A stretch of DNA of 64,000 nt from Gallibacterium melopsittaci. Lineage in GTDB: Bacteria > Pseudomonadota > Gammaproteobacteria > Enterobacterales > Pasteurellaceae. The notes beneath the pieces are model-generated. The model was given only the letters and a program-made list of their open reading frames with translations. It made no database searches and was not told the DNA's origin. Where the stretch lies: the NCBI RefSeq assembly GCF_042433085.1, contig NZ_JBHLWA010000004.1, positions 1 to 64,000 on the forward strand. The letters are read 5' to 3'. The translations under genes were made by a program, and so were the position numbers. Of this stretch, positions 52,123 to 60,700 are shown piece after piece (the first letter of the stretch is position 1; each line of letters begins with the position of its first letter).

Positions 52123-52156
52123 ACTTAGGTGGTATAAATAAAATTACCACCTAAGT
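52123..52156 (+). terminator. hairpin after argE
   Basis: ACTTAGGTGGTA (52123-52134) and TACCACCTAAGT (52145-52156) form a perfect 12-bp stem with a 10-base loop. No T-run follows, so termination may need other factors. Confidence 0.55.
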
Positions 52157-52222
52157 TGTTGCCAATAAGGTGGAGAAGTAGAAAAATATGACGTTTTTAT
52201 TTACTACACCATTTAAAAAATT

Positions 52223-52705
52223 ATGTTAGATATTGTCCTTTACGAACCTGAAATCCCACAAAATACAGGAAATATTATTCGTCTTTGTGCTAATTGTGGC
52301 TTCCGTTTACATCTCATTCATCCACTTGGCTTCCAATGGGATGATAAAAAATTACGCCGTTCTGGCTTGGATTACCACGAGTTCACTACGATTAAACATC
52401 ACCAAAACTATGCCGAATTTTGGGCGACAGAAAAACCAAAACGCTTATTTGCGTTGACGACCAAAGGTGGCCCTGCACACAGCCAAGTACAATTTGAACT
52501 CGGTGATTATTTAATGTTTGGACCAGAAACCAGAGGTATTCCAATGGATATCTTAAATACTATGCCGATTGAGCAAAAAATTCGAATTCCAATGTGTGCG
52601 AATAGTCGTAGTATGAATTTATCAAATTCCGTGGCAGTAACGGTATATGAGGCTTGGCGTCAACTTGGTTATCAAGGTGCAATTAATCTTTATCAGGAAT
52701 CCTAA
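52223..52705 (+). CDS. trmL: tRNA (cytidine/uridine-34 2'-O)-methyltransferase
   Basis: A 160-residue SPOUT methyltransferase that modifies the wobble base of leucine tRNAs. It shows LYEPEIPQNTGNIIRLCANCG, the knot region GPETRGIP and IRIPMCANSRSMNLSNSVAVTVYEAWRQ, and matches YibK/TrmL in length. It overlaps the next gene by one base. Confidence 0.95.
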   Translation: MLDIVLYEPEIPQNTGNIIRLCANCGFRLHLIHPLGFQWDDKKLRRSGLDYHEFTTIKHHQNYAEFWATEKPKRLFALTTKGGPAHSQVQFELGDYLMFGPETRGIPMDILNTMPIEQKIRIPMCANSRSMNLSNSVAVTVYEAWRQLGYQGAINLYQES

Positions 52706-53331
52706 TGAATGCTTTTTTACACGGTGTCTTTGTCACAGGTAGTTTAATTGTTGCGATCGGAGCACAAAATGCCTTTGTGTTAAAACAAGGCTTATTAAGA
52801 CAACATATTTTTGCTGTTGCATTGATCTGTTTTTTATGTGATGTGGTGCTATTTTGTCTTGGCGTGTTAGGTTTAGGCTCATTTATTAGCCATAACCATA
52901 TTGCTGCGGTTACATTAGCCTTTGTTGGTGCAGGTTTTTTAGCCGTTTATGGATTACGTGCGTGGCGAAGTGCTTATCGAGGTAACGCAAGTTTACAGCT
53001 TGAATCTGGCACCAATACCGCTTCACTGACCAAAACAATTTTATTGACATTAAGTGTCACTTTACTCAATCCACATGTTTACCTTGATACTGTGGTCATT
53101 ATTGGTGGTATTGCGGGTACATTAGCGTGGCAAGAAAAAATCGCTTTTTTAATCGGTGGACTTTGTGTTTCTGCCACTTGGTTTTTCAGTTTAGCTTATG
53201 GAACTCGTTTCCTCATCCCACTATTTAAAAAACCCTTTACTTGGCGTGTATTAGATTTTGTGATTGGTGCAATTATGTTAATGATTGCTTGGGGATTGTT
53301 CCAATATGGAATGGGGCTATTAGCTAGCTAA
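52705..53331 (+). CDS. LysE/ArgO-family amino-acid exporter
   Basis: A 208-residue inner-membrane protein with about six hydrophobic helices. IGAQNAFVLKQGLLRQH near the N-terminus and LNPHVYLDTVV in the middle are the LysE-family signatures. Members export basic amino acids such as lysine or arginine. It overlaps trmL by one base. Nearness to the arg genes is suggestive only. Confidence 0.88.
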   Translation: MNAFLHGVFVTGSLIVAIGAQNAFVLKQGLLRQHIFAVALICFLCDVVLFCLGVLGLGSFISHNHIAAVTLAFVGAGFLAVYGLRAWRSAYRGNASLQLESGTNTASLTKTILLTLSVTLLNPHVYLDTVVIIGGIAGTLAWQEKIAFLIGGLCVSATWFFSLAYGTRFLIPLFKKPFTWRVLDFVIGAIMLMIAWGLFQYGMGLLAS

Positions 53332-53334
53332 TTC

Positions 53335-53364
53335 TCGACAATTTGCAATAAATAGGGCTATAAT
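53335..53364 (+). promoter_or_regulatory. predicted ppa promoter
   Basis: TCGACA (53335-53340) and a perfect TATAAT (53359-53364) are 18 bp apart, about 44 bases upstream of the ppa start, which has the ribosome-binding site AGAAGGAA. Confidence 0.55.
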
Positions 53365-53407
53365 CGCACGGTTTTTTACTTAATTTTTTTATTAGAAGGA
53401 ATAGACA

Positions 53408-53935
53408 ATGGGTTTAAAAAACGTACCTGCTGGTAAAGAATTACCAGATGATATTTATGTAGTAATTGAAATTCCAGCAAACTCAGATCCAATTAAATAT
53501 GAAGTTGATAAAGAAACTGGTGCATTATTCGTTGACCGTTTTATGGCAACGGCAATGTTCTATCCAGCGAACTATGGTTACATCAATAATACGCTTTCTT
53601 TAGATGGCGACCCAGTAGATGTATTAGTGCCAACACCATATCCATTACAACCAGGTTCTGTCATTCGTTGTCGCCCAGTTGGTGTTTTAAAAATGACTGA
53701 TGAATCTGGTCAAGATGCAAAAGTGATTGCAGTGCCACACAGCAAATTAACAAAAGAATATGACCACATCAAAGATGTGAACGATATTCCAGCATTATTA
53801 AAAGCACAAATCCAACACTTCTTTGAAAGCTATAAAGCATTAGAAGCTGGTAAATGGGTAAAAGTAGATGGTTGGGCAGACGCTGCTGCAGCGCGTGAAG
53901 AAATCTTAGCTTCATTTGAACGTGCGAAAAAGTAA
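53408..53935 (+). CDS. ppa: Inorganic pyrophosphatase (family I)
   Basis: Hydrolyses pyrophosphate released by biosynthetic reactions. The 175 residues contain EIPANSDPIKYEVDKETG, YPANYGYINNT and the metal-binding signature DGDPVDVLV. The gene stands alone, with its own promoter and a strong terminator. Confidence 0.97.
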   Translation: MGLKNVPAGKELPDDIYVVIEIPANSDPIKYEVDKETGALFVDRFMATAMFYPANYGYINNTLSLDGDPVDVLVPTPYPLQPGSVIRCRPVGVLKMTDESGQDAKVIAVPHSKLTKEYDHIKDVNDIPALLKAQIQHFFESYKALEAGKWVKVDGWADAAAAREEILASFERAKK

Positions 53936-53951
53936 TTAATTTTTAGCCTAT

Positions 53952-53986
53952 AAAAACCGTTATACCTCACGATATAACGGTTTTTT
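53952..53986 (+). terminator. ppa intrinsic terminator
   Basis: AAACCGTTATA (53954-53964) and TATAACGGTTT (53973-53983) form an 11-bp stem followed by a T-run to 53986. It could also serve the convergent gene. Confidence 0.9.
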
Positions 53987-54015
53987 ATTCTTCTCTGATA
54001 CTCACTAAAAAATCA

Positions 54016-54354
54016 TTATTCTGTTTTCAAAGTATCATACGCATCTAATACACGTGCTGAATATACCATTGCAGCTCCTGCATTCATTGCCACAGCAACC
54101 CCTAACGCAGCTGCAATTTCTTCTTGAGTACAACCTGCTTTAATTGCCGCATCAGTATGCACATCAATACAACCATCACAACGAGTCGTCACTGCACAGG
54201 CTAATGCAATTAACTCTCTAGTTTTAGCATCCAATACACTGCTTTCCCCTGCTTTACTTAAAGTTTGATATCCCTTCATTGTGTCTGGAGAAAGTTTGCT
54301 AAAAATGCCTAAACGGCCCATTAATTGAGTACGATATTTTTTCCAATCTAACAT
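54016..54354 (-). CDS. carboxymuconolactone decarboxylase (AhpD-like) family protein
   Basis: A 112-residue all-helical protein of the CMD/AhpD superfamily. The redox pair CDGC (in TTRCDGCIDVHTDAAIKAG) with a following histidine is the AhpD-like peroxidase signature. It is divergent from an AraC-type regulator, which may control it. Decarboxylase activity is not implied; thiol redox function is more likely. Confidence 0.87.
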   Translation of the reverse strand: MLDWKKYRTQLMGRLGIFSKLSPDTMKGYQTLSKAGESSVLDAKTRELIALACAVTTRCDGCIDVHTDAAIKAGCTQEEIAAALGVAVAMNAGAAMVYSARVLDAYDTLKTE

Positions 54355-54477
54355 AAGCTCCTCCTAGGAAATAAAAATTTTTATCTCATTAAACGTGTGT
54401 TATTTTGCCTATTTCAATTAAGACAATAAAGCTGGTAGAATCGCAAAAAACAACGTTATCATCTCAATTCTCTCATT

Positions 54478-55377
54478 ATGGATAGTATTGATCACCTCTT
54501 AGAATTATTAGAAATCAAAACAACGATAGATGTATTTTGTCGTTTCAAAGCACCTTATTTAATTGAACATCAACAAGCCGAACAAGGAACAGCTTATTTT
54601 CATCTTTTACTAGAAGGTAGCTGTGAAATGCGTTCTGGTAAGCAACAATATCAACTTAACGCTGGCGATTTTTGTCTATGGACAAAAGGCGGTATGCACC
54701 AAATTGGTACACATCCATCCACGCAACCTCTACAAATAGAACAACAAAATGGACTTTTATATCGCCATAATTGTTCGGCAGATCCATCACTACAAATGTT
54801 ATGTGGACGATATCAAGCAACCAATACTGCTGCGAGTGCTTTATTAATGCTTTTTCCTGAACCACTTATTGTTTCACTGAAAGATATTCCACAATTACAA
54901 ACACTATCGAGTTTGATTCATCAAGAAGCGTTAACACCTTATTTAGGGAGTGCTACCGCAATTAAAATGATGTGTGAATTACTACTGTTATTTGCTTTAC
55001 GCCATTGTACAGAATTGCCTCAACAACAAAATCTCATCGGTTTATTTTCTGATCCAGTGTTAAGTAAAGTAATGGCGACAGTACTACAAGATCTTTCTGC
55101 CAGTTATACAACAGAACAGTTGGCACAAATGGCGTATCTTTCAAGAGCGACCTTTGCCCGCAAAATTCACCAAGCTACAGGGATGGGTATCCAAACTTTA
55201 ATTCGCACATTTAAACTCGCAATGGCAGCCAAATTATTAAATAAAACTCAACTCAATATTAACCAAATTATGGAAAAAATTGGTTACCAATCAGAAACCG
55301 CTTTTAATGAGGCATTTAAAACACAATTTTCAACAACGCCTTCTCGTTATCGACGACTAAATTCTGTAAAGCGATAA
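54478..55377 (+). CDS. AraC-family regulator with N-terminal cupin
   Basis: A 299-residue regulator. The N-terminal ~130 residues form an AraC-type cupin (YFHLLLEGSCEM, LNAGDFCLWTKGGMHQIG), and the C-terminal AraC domain has two helix-turn-helices (YTTEQLAQMAYLSRATFARKIHQATG and NINQIMEKIGYQSETAFNEAFKTQF). It is divergent from the CMD gene, the usual arrangement for such pairs, so that gene is its likely target. Confidence 0.9.
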   Translation: MDSIDHLLELLEIKTTIDVFCRFKAPYLIEHQQAEQGTAYFHLLLEGSCEMRSGKQQYQLNAGDFCLWTKGGMHQIGTHPSTQPLQIEQQNGLLYRHNCSADPSLQMLCGRYQATNTAASALLMLFPEPLIVSLKDIPQLQTLSSLIHQEALTPYLGSATAIKMMCELLLLFALRHCTELPQQQNLIGLFSDPVLSKVMATVLQDLSASYTTEQLAQMAYLSRATFARKIHQATGMGIQTLIRTFKLAMAAKLLNKTQLNINQIMEKIGYQSETAFNEAFKTQFSTTPSRYRRLNSVKR

Positions 55378-55469
55378 TTTGTTAAATATTTGTATTGATC
55401 TTTATAGAAAAAAAAGAAATCATACTTGACTGGAAAATATCAACTAATTACTCACAGGAGAAACTATTA

Positions 55470-56249
55470 ATGTTCACATTCTCACCAGCATTAAAACGTA
55501 TTCTTGCTGCACTTTTTGTCACAACCGTATTAGCTAGCTGTGCAGATACTCGTTCAATTAACCAATCTTCAGCCAACCAATACCAACAAGCAATTAATGC
55601 CGAAAGAAGTAAAGGAACATTAGATACTTCTTCTCCAACAGCAAAACGCGTACATAAAATTTTTAACAAAATGGTACCTTATGCACGCCAATACAATAAA
55701 ACAGGTGTACCATTTGATTGGCAAATTTCTGTTATTAAATCTAATGAAGTCAATGCTTGGGCAATGCCAGGTGGCAAAATGGTTTTCTATACAGGATTAG
55801 TCAATAAATTAAATTTAACTGATGATGAAATTGCCGTCGTGATGGGGCATGAAATGGCTCACACCTTACTTGAACACGGAAAAAGCCAAGCTAACCGTCA
55901 AACAGCAGTGAGTATTGCTGCTGCCATTGCCATGGGAGCATTAGCTTCACAAGGTATTAGTGCTGGGACATCACAAGATTTAGTCGGTGGTATTGCCGAT
56001 CTTGGTATTATGAAACCTTTCTCTCGTAGTGCGGAAAGTGAAGCCGATGAAGTGGGTTTAATGTTAAGTGCACAATCTGGTTTTAATCCTCAAGCCGCAC
56101 CAAACTTATGGGATAAAATGCAACGTTTAAGTGGTAGTGGTTCAGTCCCAACTATCTTCTCGACTCACCCTAGTGATAAAAGTCGAAAAGAACATTTAGA
56201 GAACTTAATGCCTAAAGCAATGGAACTCTATAACAACGCTAAAAAATAA
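55470..56249 (+). CDS. M48-family metalloprotease, lipoprotein
   Basis: A 259-residue periplasmic protease. The N-terminal signal ends in the lipobox VLASC, so it is probably anchored to the outer membrane. The zinc site is HEMAH in VVMGHEMAHTLLEHG, with the third ligand glutamate in SAESEADEVG. It resembles LoiP/YcaL-type outer-membrane quality-control proteases. I chose the ATG at 55470 because AGGAG precedes it and the signal peptide begins there. It is followed by an EamA permease after 13 bases. Confidence 0.88.
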   Translation: MFTFSPALKRILAALFVTTVLASCADTRSINQSSANQYQQAINAERSKGTLDTSSPTAKRVHKIFNKMVPYARQYNKTGVPFDWQISVIKSNEVNAWAMPGGKMVFYTGLVNKLNLTDDEIAVVMGHEMAHTLLEHGKSQANRQTAVSIAAAIAMGALASQGISAGTSQDLVGGIADLGIMKPFSRSAESEADEVGLMLSAQSGFNPQAAPNLWDKMQRLSGSGSVPTIFSTHPSDKSRKEHLENLMPKAMELYNNAKK

Positions 56250-56262
56250 ATAGGAAAAAAAT

Positions 56263-57171
56263 ATGCAAAAGCAACATGTCGCGATACCTGGAATTATTAT
56301 TGGCTGTGTAGTATTTGGTCTTGGAAGTTTAATTGTCGCACATGTTCCAGTAGGTGCTTATGCTATTGCATTTTGGCGTCTGTTAATCGCAGCGTTTATC
56401 TTTTTTATCTTGGCAAAATGTTTTAAGCAACGCTTACCAAAATCCAAAAAAGCAATTCGTTACGCATTAACTTCAGGTGTATTTTTAGCGTTTGATCTCG
56501 CGTTTTGGCATGAAAGCGTACATGCTGTAGGGCCTGGTATTTCAACCCTACTCAATAGCTTACAAATTTTCTTCCTTGCTGCTATTAGTTTTTTCTACTT
56601 CAAAGAAAAACAATCTATGATGCAGCTTGTCAGTTTAATTCTGGCAATTATTGGTGTTTATTTTATTACTGGTAGTGAATTTGCTTACAATGAACACGCA
56701 TTATGGGGCTTCACTACAGGAATTATCTCTAGCTTACTATTGGCGTTATCTATGGTCTTTATTCGCAAAACACATGAAGTAGAACCAACGCCAATTTTCC
56801 CAATGATGTTACTCATTAGTATTGCTGGTGCCATTATTTTAATCCCACCATCACTACTTTTTAATGCCAATAGTCTATATCCAACTAATCCATTGGACTG
56901 GCTTTGGGTTTTTGTCTATGGTGCAGTTATGCAATGTTTTGCTTGGGGAATGATCGCCTATTGTGTGCCATTACTCTCCCTCTCTTTAACCGGGCTATTA
57001 CTGCTCTCTGAACCTATCGCCGCACTAGTTATCGATTATTCTGTCCTTGATAAGCCTATCAATTTAGTGCAATGGAGTGGTGCAGTAGTAACTATGTTTG
57101 CTATTTACCTCGGCTCCGTTTCTTCACAACCTAGAAAACCAAAGATCCATCGCATACACAAAAACAACTAA
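56263..57171 (+). CDS. EamA/DMT-family transporter
   Basis: A 302-residue inner-membrane protein with ten hydrophobic helices in two EamA repeats. The FWRLLIAAFIFF segment in the first and FAWGMIAYCVPLLSLSLTGLLLLSEPIAALV in the second are typical. The substrate is not readable from sequence; relatives export amino acids or metabolites. It ends in a basic tail (RKPKIHRIHK). It is probably cotranscribed with the M48 protease gene. Confidence 0.87.
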   Translation: MQKQHVAIPGIIIGCVVFGLGSLIVAHVPVGAYAIAFWRLLIAAFIFFILAKCFKQRLPKSKKAIRYALTSGVFLAFDLAFWHESVHAVGPGISTLLNSLQIFFLAAISFFYFKEKQSMMQLVSLILAIIGVYFITGSEFAYNEHALWGFTTGIISSLLLALSMVFIRKTHEVEPTPIFPMMLLISIAGAIILIPPSLLFNANSLYPTNPLDWLWVFVYGAVMQCFAWGMIAYCVPLLSLSLTGLLLLSEPIAALVIDYSVLDKPINLVQWSGAVVTMFAIYLGSVSSQPRKPKIHRIHKNN

Positions 57172-57636
57172 ATGTATATATTCGCTACGCTATACTGATT
57201 ATACAGAGTGTCCTGATTTTCGATTAAATTGCAGAACAAGAAATAAAGGCACTTTGTCAATAATCTAATTCTTTGGAAATAACCTTTTTTATTAATATTT
57301 ATTTTTCAAATAAAAAACAATAAATTTACATTCAATCATTATTCAAAACCAGTCAACAATTAAAAATGTATTTTAATGTCAAAAATGAAGAATAATTAAG
57401 CTAAAGCAATAGTTTAATTTATTACTCCATCCTATTTTACAGGCAATATCTTTGTTCTGTTTTACATAACATACCCCTTTTATTTATTTAATATTGATAG
57501 GTTTTAATAACAAAAAGAAAAGTCTAATCAAGAATTCTTCCTATTTATTTTCATAGGAAATAATTCTGTCAAAAATGACATTCATAACTACATAATTTAT
57601 ATTTCTTTTTTTTACATAATAAAATGTTAGTTTTCA

Positions 57637-57665
57637 TTGTGAATACAAAACAATCTGTATATAAT
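57637..57665 (+). promoter_or_regulatory. predicted promoter of the trimeric adhesin
   Basis: TTGTGA (57637-57642) and a perfect TATAAT (57660-57665) are separated by 17 bp. The start would be near 57672, giving an 83-base leader that ends in the poly-G tract. Confidence 0.65.
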
Positions 57666-57741
57666 TATTCTTTCGTCAATAGTAACTCAATAAAACAAAT
57701 AAGGATTTTTGTAAAGTAACGCAAACTTAGCTTCATGAAGA

Positions 57742-57750
57742 GGGGGGGGG
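57742..57750 (+). repeat. nine-G homopolymer at the adhesin start
   Basis: GAA-GA-(G)9-ATTT-ATG: the G tract is part of the ribosome-binding region, four bases before the start codon at 57755. An upstream ATG at 57735 (ATGAAGA then the G tract) is out of frame with nine Gs and would come into frame with ten. Slippage could therefore change spacing or the start used. Confidence 0.95.
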
Positions 57751-57754
57751 ATTT

Positions 57755-60700
57755 ATGTTAAATCAAATTTTCAAAGTCATTTTTAACCAATCTTTAGGCA
57801 GATTAGTCGTTGTTTCTGAACTCGCTAAAAATAAATGTAAAGTAAGCCAAACTAACTCAACTAATCCAAAACAAAGTCATAACAAACATCTCTTTAAATT
57901 AACTGCAATAGCCTTATTCTTGGTCGATTTGGTTAGTGTTCCGGCATGGGCACATGTGACGGATGTATCGGGTGATTATAGTGTCAATCAACCCACAAAG
58001 AGTATTAGCTTTCAAGACGAACGGGTAGCACCACCAACACTAACAGATCCTACGCCTGCATCTATTGAAGTGGGTACAAAAACCGTTAATGGTATTACAA
58101 CCATCACCAAAAAGACAGATACTAGTGGTAATACTACTACCTACACAGTAATAGGTAAAAACAGTAGTGATACTATTGTTTCTGACAAAACAGTACAAGT
58201 AACAACCACCACACAAAATGAGGATACAAACACCACAACTACCACCACAACAGTAGTCACTACAGACAATACGGCCAATCCTAAAACTGTCACCACACAA
58301 ACAATAAAGGTGACTAAAGACGCTAATAACAAAATCCTCGCTACCTCTACCACAGAGCGTCTAGACAAGCTAACGACTGCAGCTGATGATGCCACTACCA
58401 CTACCCCTGTCAGCGAAACAACGGTAGAAAAAGCGCTAACCAATACTGGTGGCATCACCACTACCACCACAGAAAAAGAAGCAAAAACCACTACCAATAA
58501 TAATGGCGCATCCACAACGGCACTTGCCACTACCCAAACCACGGTCGTCTCAGAAGAACAAGACACCAACGGCAACATCATCACGACGACCACCGTTACT
58601 GTACCCCCAGCGTCCAACACAGACCCCACTGTAACAACTGAAACACAGGTTGCCTCAGGACACTCGCGCACAGAGACCTCACAATCTGTGGAGATGGCGG
58701 ATAACAGATCTACCACCACAACAACGACCACCTCCACTCCTGTTGTGGGCGCTACTTCCCCTGAAGTCGTCGAAGTAAAAGAAACGACCAGCACGAATAA
58801 AACTCGCACAGATACAGCACAATCTTTGGTAATGAAAAGTCTAACCACTGAAAAAACCACTGTAACTCGATCAACAAAGAGTGACACTAACAGCTATACC
58901 TCCCGCCTTTCTTACTCAGGTGATAAACTAGAGCTCTCTCTAGACAAAGGTTTAGAGCTAGGGGAATATGCCACAACAGGTGGACGTGATGTTGCTAGCC
59001 ATAAGGAAGTCTACAACCCTATAATTTCACTCTCCAAATCTGGGTTACAGTTCTACGATCAAACTGTACAAGATCTCCCCTACACATCAGCAGGCTTATT
59101 ATCTGCATCAGCTAATGGTGAAACACTCCAATGGAACGGTACAGGCGGATTGACATTAACAAGTGGTCGCAGTGGCAGTAGATCCACCCCACCGAGCGGC
59201 ACATTATCCGTCGCTTATGCTTCAATCAGCAGACCTCCATCAGACCCATCAGGCGCTCCAAACAACACCGGATCAATCCTTTCTTGGAGCGACTTTACCG
59301 GCGGTATGGGCTTTTTGGGAAGTACTGCTACATCCGCTGCTACGCCATTTACCAAATACATGGGCGGTTCGTTAGCGACTGTTGGTGCGCCTTGGGCGAA
59401 TACGCGGTCTACTATCCCGCGAACAACTAACAATCCAGATGGTATTGTTTCTCCCACCTATGGTTGGGGCGATAGTGACTATTATGTAGATATACCAAAC
59501 ACGCCGATGAGTACTATCGTCAATGCCAACGGTTTGCACTTGGGGTATGGTGATACGGAAAAAGCGACGGTTACGCTCATCAACCCGGCGGCCAGTTTGC
59601 GTAATGTGCTGTATAGGGTTACCATCAAAGGTAATAAATTTGATTCCTCTACTGAAGATAATAATGGTTACTACTCTTCTATCTTTGCCACTGCCGGCAA
59701 TGGTGGTACCGGTACGGTAGGTGTTCCCAAAGACGGAAGTAATAATAAGAAAGGTCAGAACGGCGATATTTTCATAACTAGTGATGCATCTGTGAAAGGT
59801 TTGGGCTTGTTAGTCGGTAGCATGGCGGCAGGCAGTGAAACTAAAAACTGGAGGAGTTACGGCGGGTTTGGCATCGGTGTCTTTATGGGGCTGAATAACG
59901 GCTTGGTACCGCGCGAAATTTCTCAGCCTTCCATTTTTAAAGACCTTGGCACACCCATAAGTTCCGGTCCGGAAGCAGAGCGTGCCGGTGCTGTCGTGTA
60001 TGGTGCGTATAACACCGTAAACGGCAACGGCGCTTTGGCGCTGGGTATGTTGAACCGTATTTACGGTAACGGTGGTATCGCCATCGGTAATGCTTCGCTC
60101 GCCGATGCGTATACGTCAGCCGGTCGTTTTGGTATCAGTATGGGCTTTAACGTCAAAGCCGGTGAATGGGCAAACCAACAAACGGTCATCGGTGCCAATA
60201 TTCAAGCCGTAGGTACGGGCAATATTATTCTCGGTGGCGGGAATAATAAGTACTATGGATATAGTTCATATACCGGTTGGAAAGATGATCAGGTCGATAC
60301 GATGACGGGTATCTATAGCAATGTAGGTAATGTCTTTACGGTTACTACCCCTGTCAAGTCTGGTAAGTCAGATGGTATAGAAACGTTAAATACAAGCGGT
60401 ATGCGTTTTTGGGGGGACCGCAATATCGTGCTCGGTGCGCAAAACCGCACGGAAGGGTTTAACCCTAATGTAGGTGATACTAATAGTGGTTATACCGGTA
60501 GTTTTGGTACTGGTGGGTATAAGCGTATTGCAGATAACGCTGTTGTCGGCGCGAAAAACACGATTCGTGATTTGTCGTTCCGCAACACCGTTTCCGGCGC
60601 AGAGAACATTGTCACCAGCGGTAATGACAACATGATTCTTGGTTCGAGCAACGAGATTCAGGCAGCCTTGGGTGTGGATAGTAATAGTAATTACACCAAC

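Larger units (their letters stand above)
57172..57754 (+). other. 583-bp AT-rich intergenic region upstream of the adhesin
   Basis: No gene is visible. The region is dominated by A/T runs. The clear element is the promoter at 57637-57665; the nine-G tract lies at its right end. I found no strong terminator for the EamA gene. Confidence 0.7.

Noticed and set aside
58141..58887. 248-codon open frame antisense to the adhesin N-terminal region
   Set aside because: It is a complement of Thr codons (giving Val/Ser runs), has no ribosome-binding site and lies wholly inside the adhesin frame with its ESPR signal.
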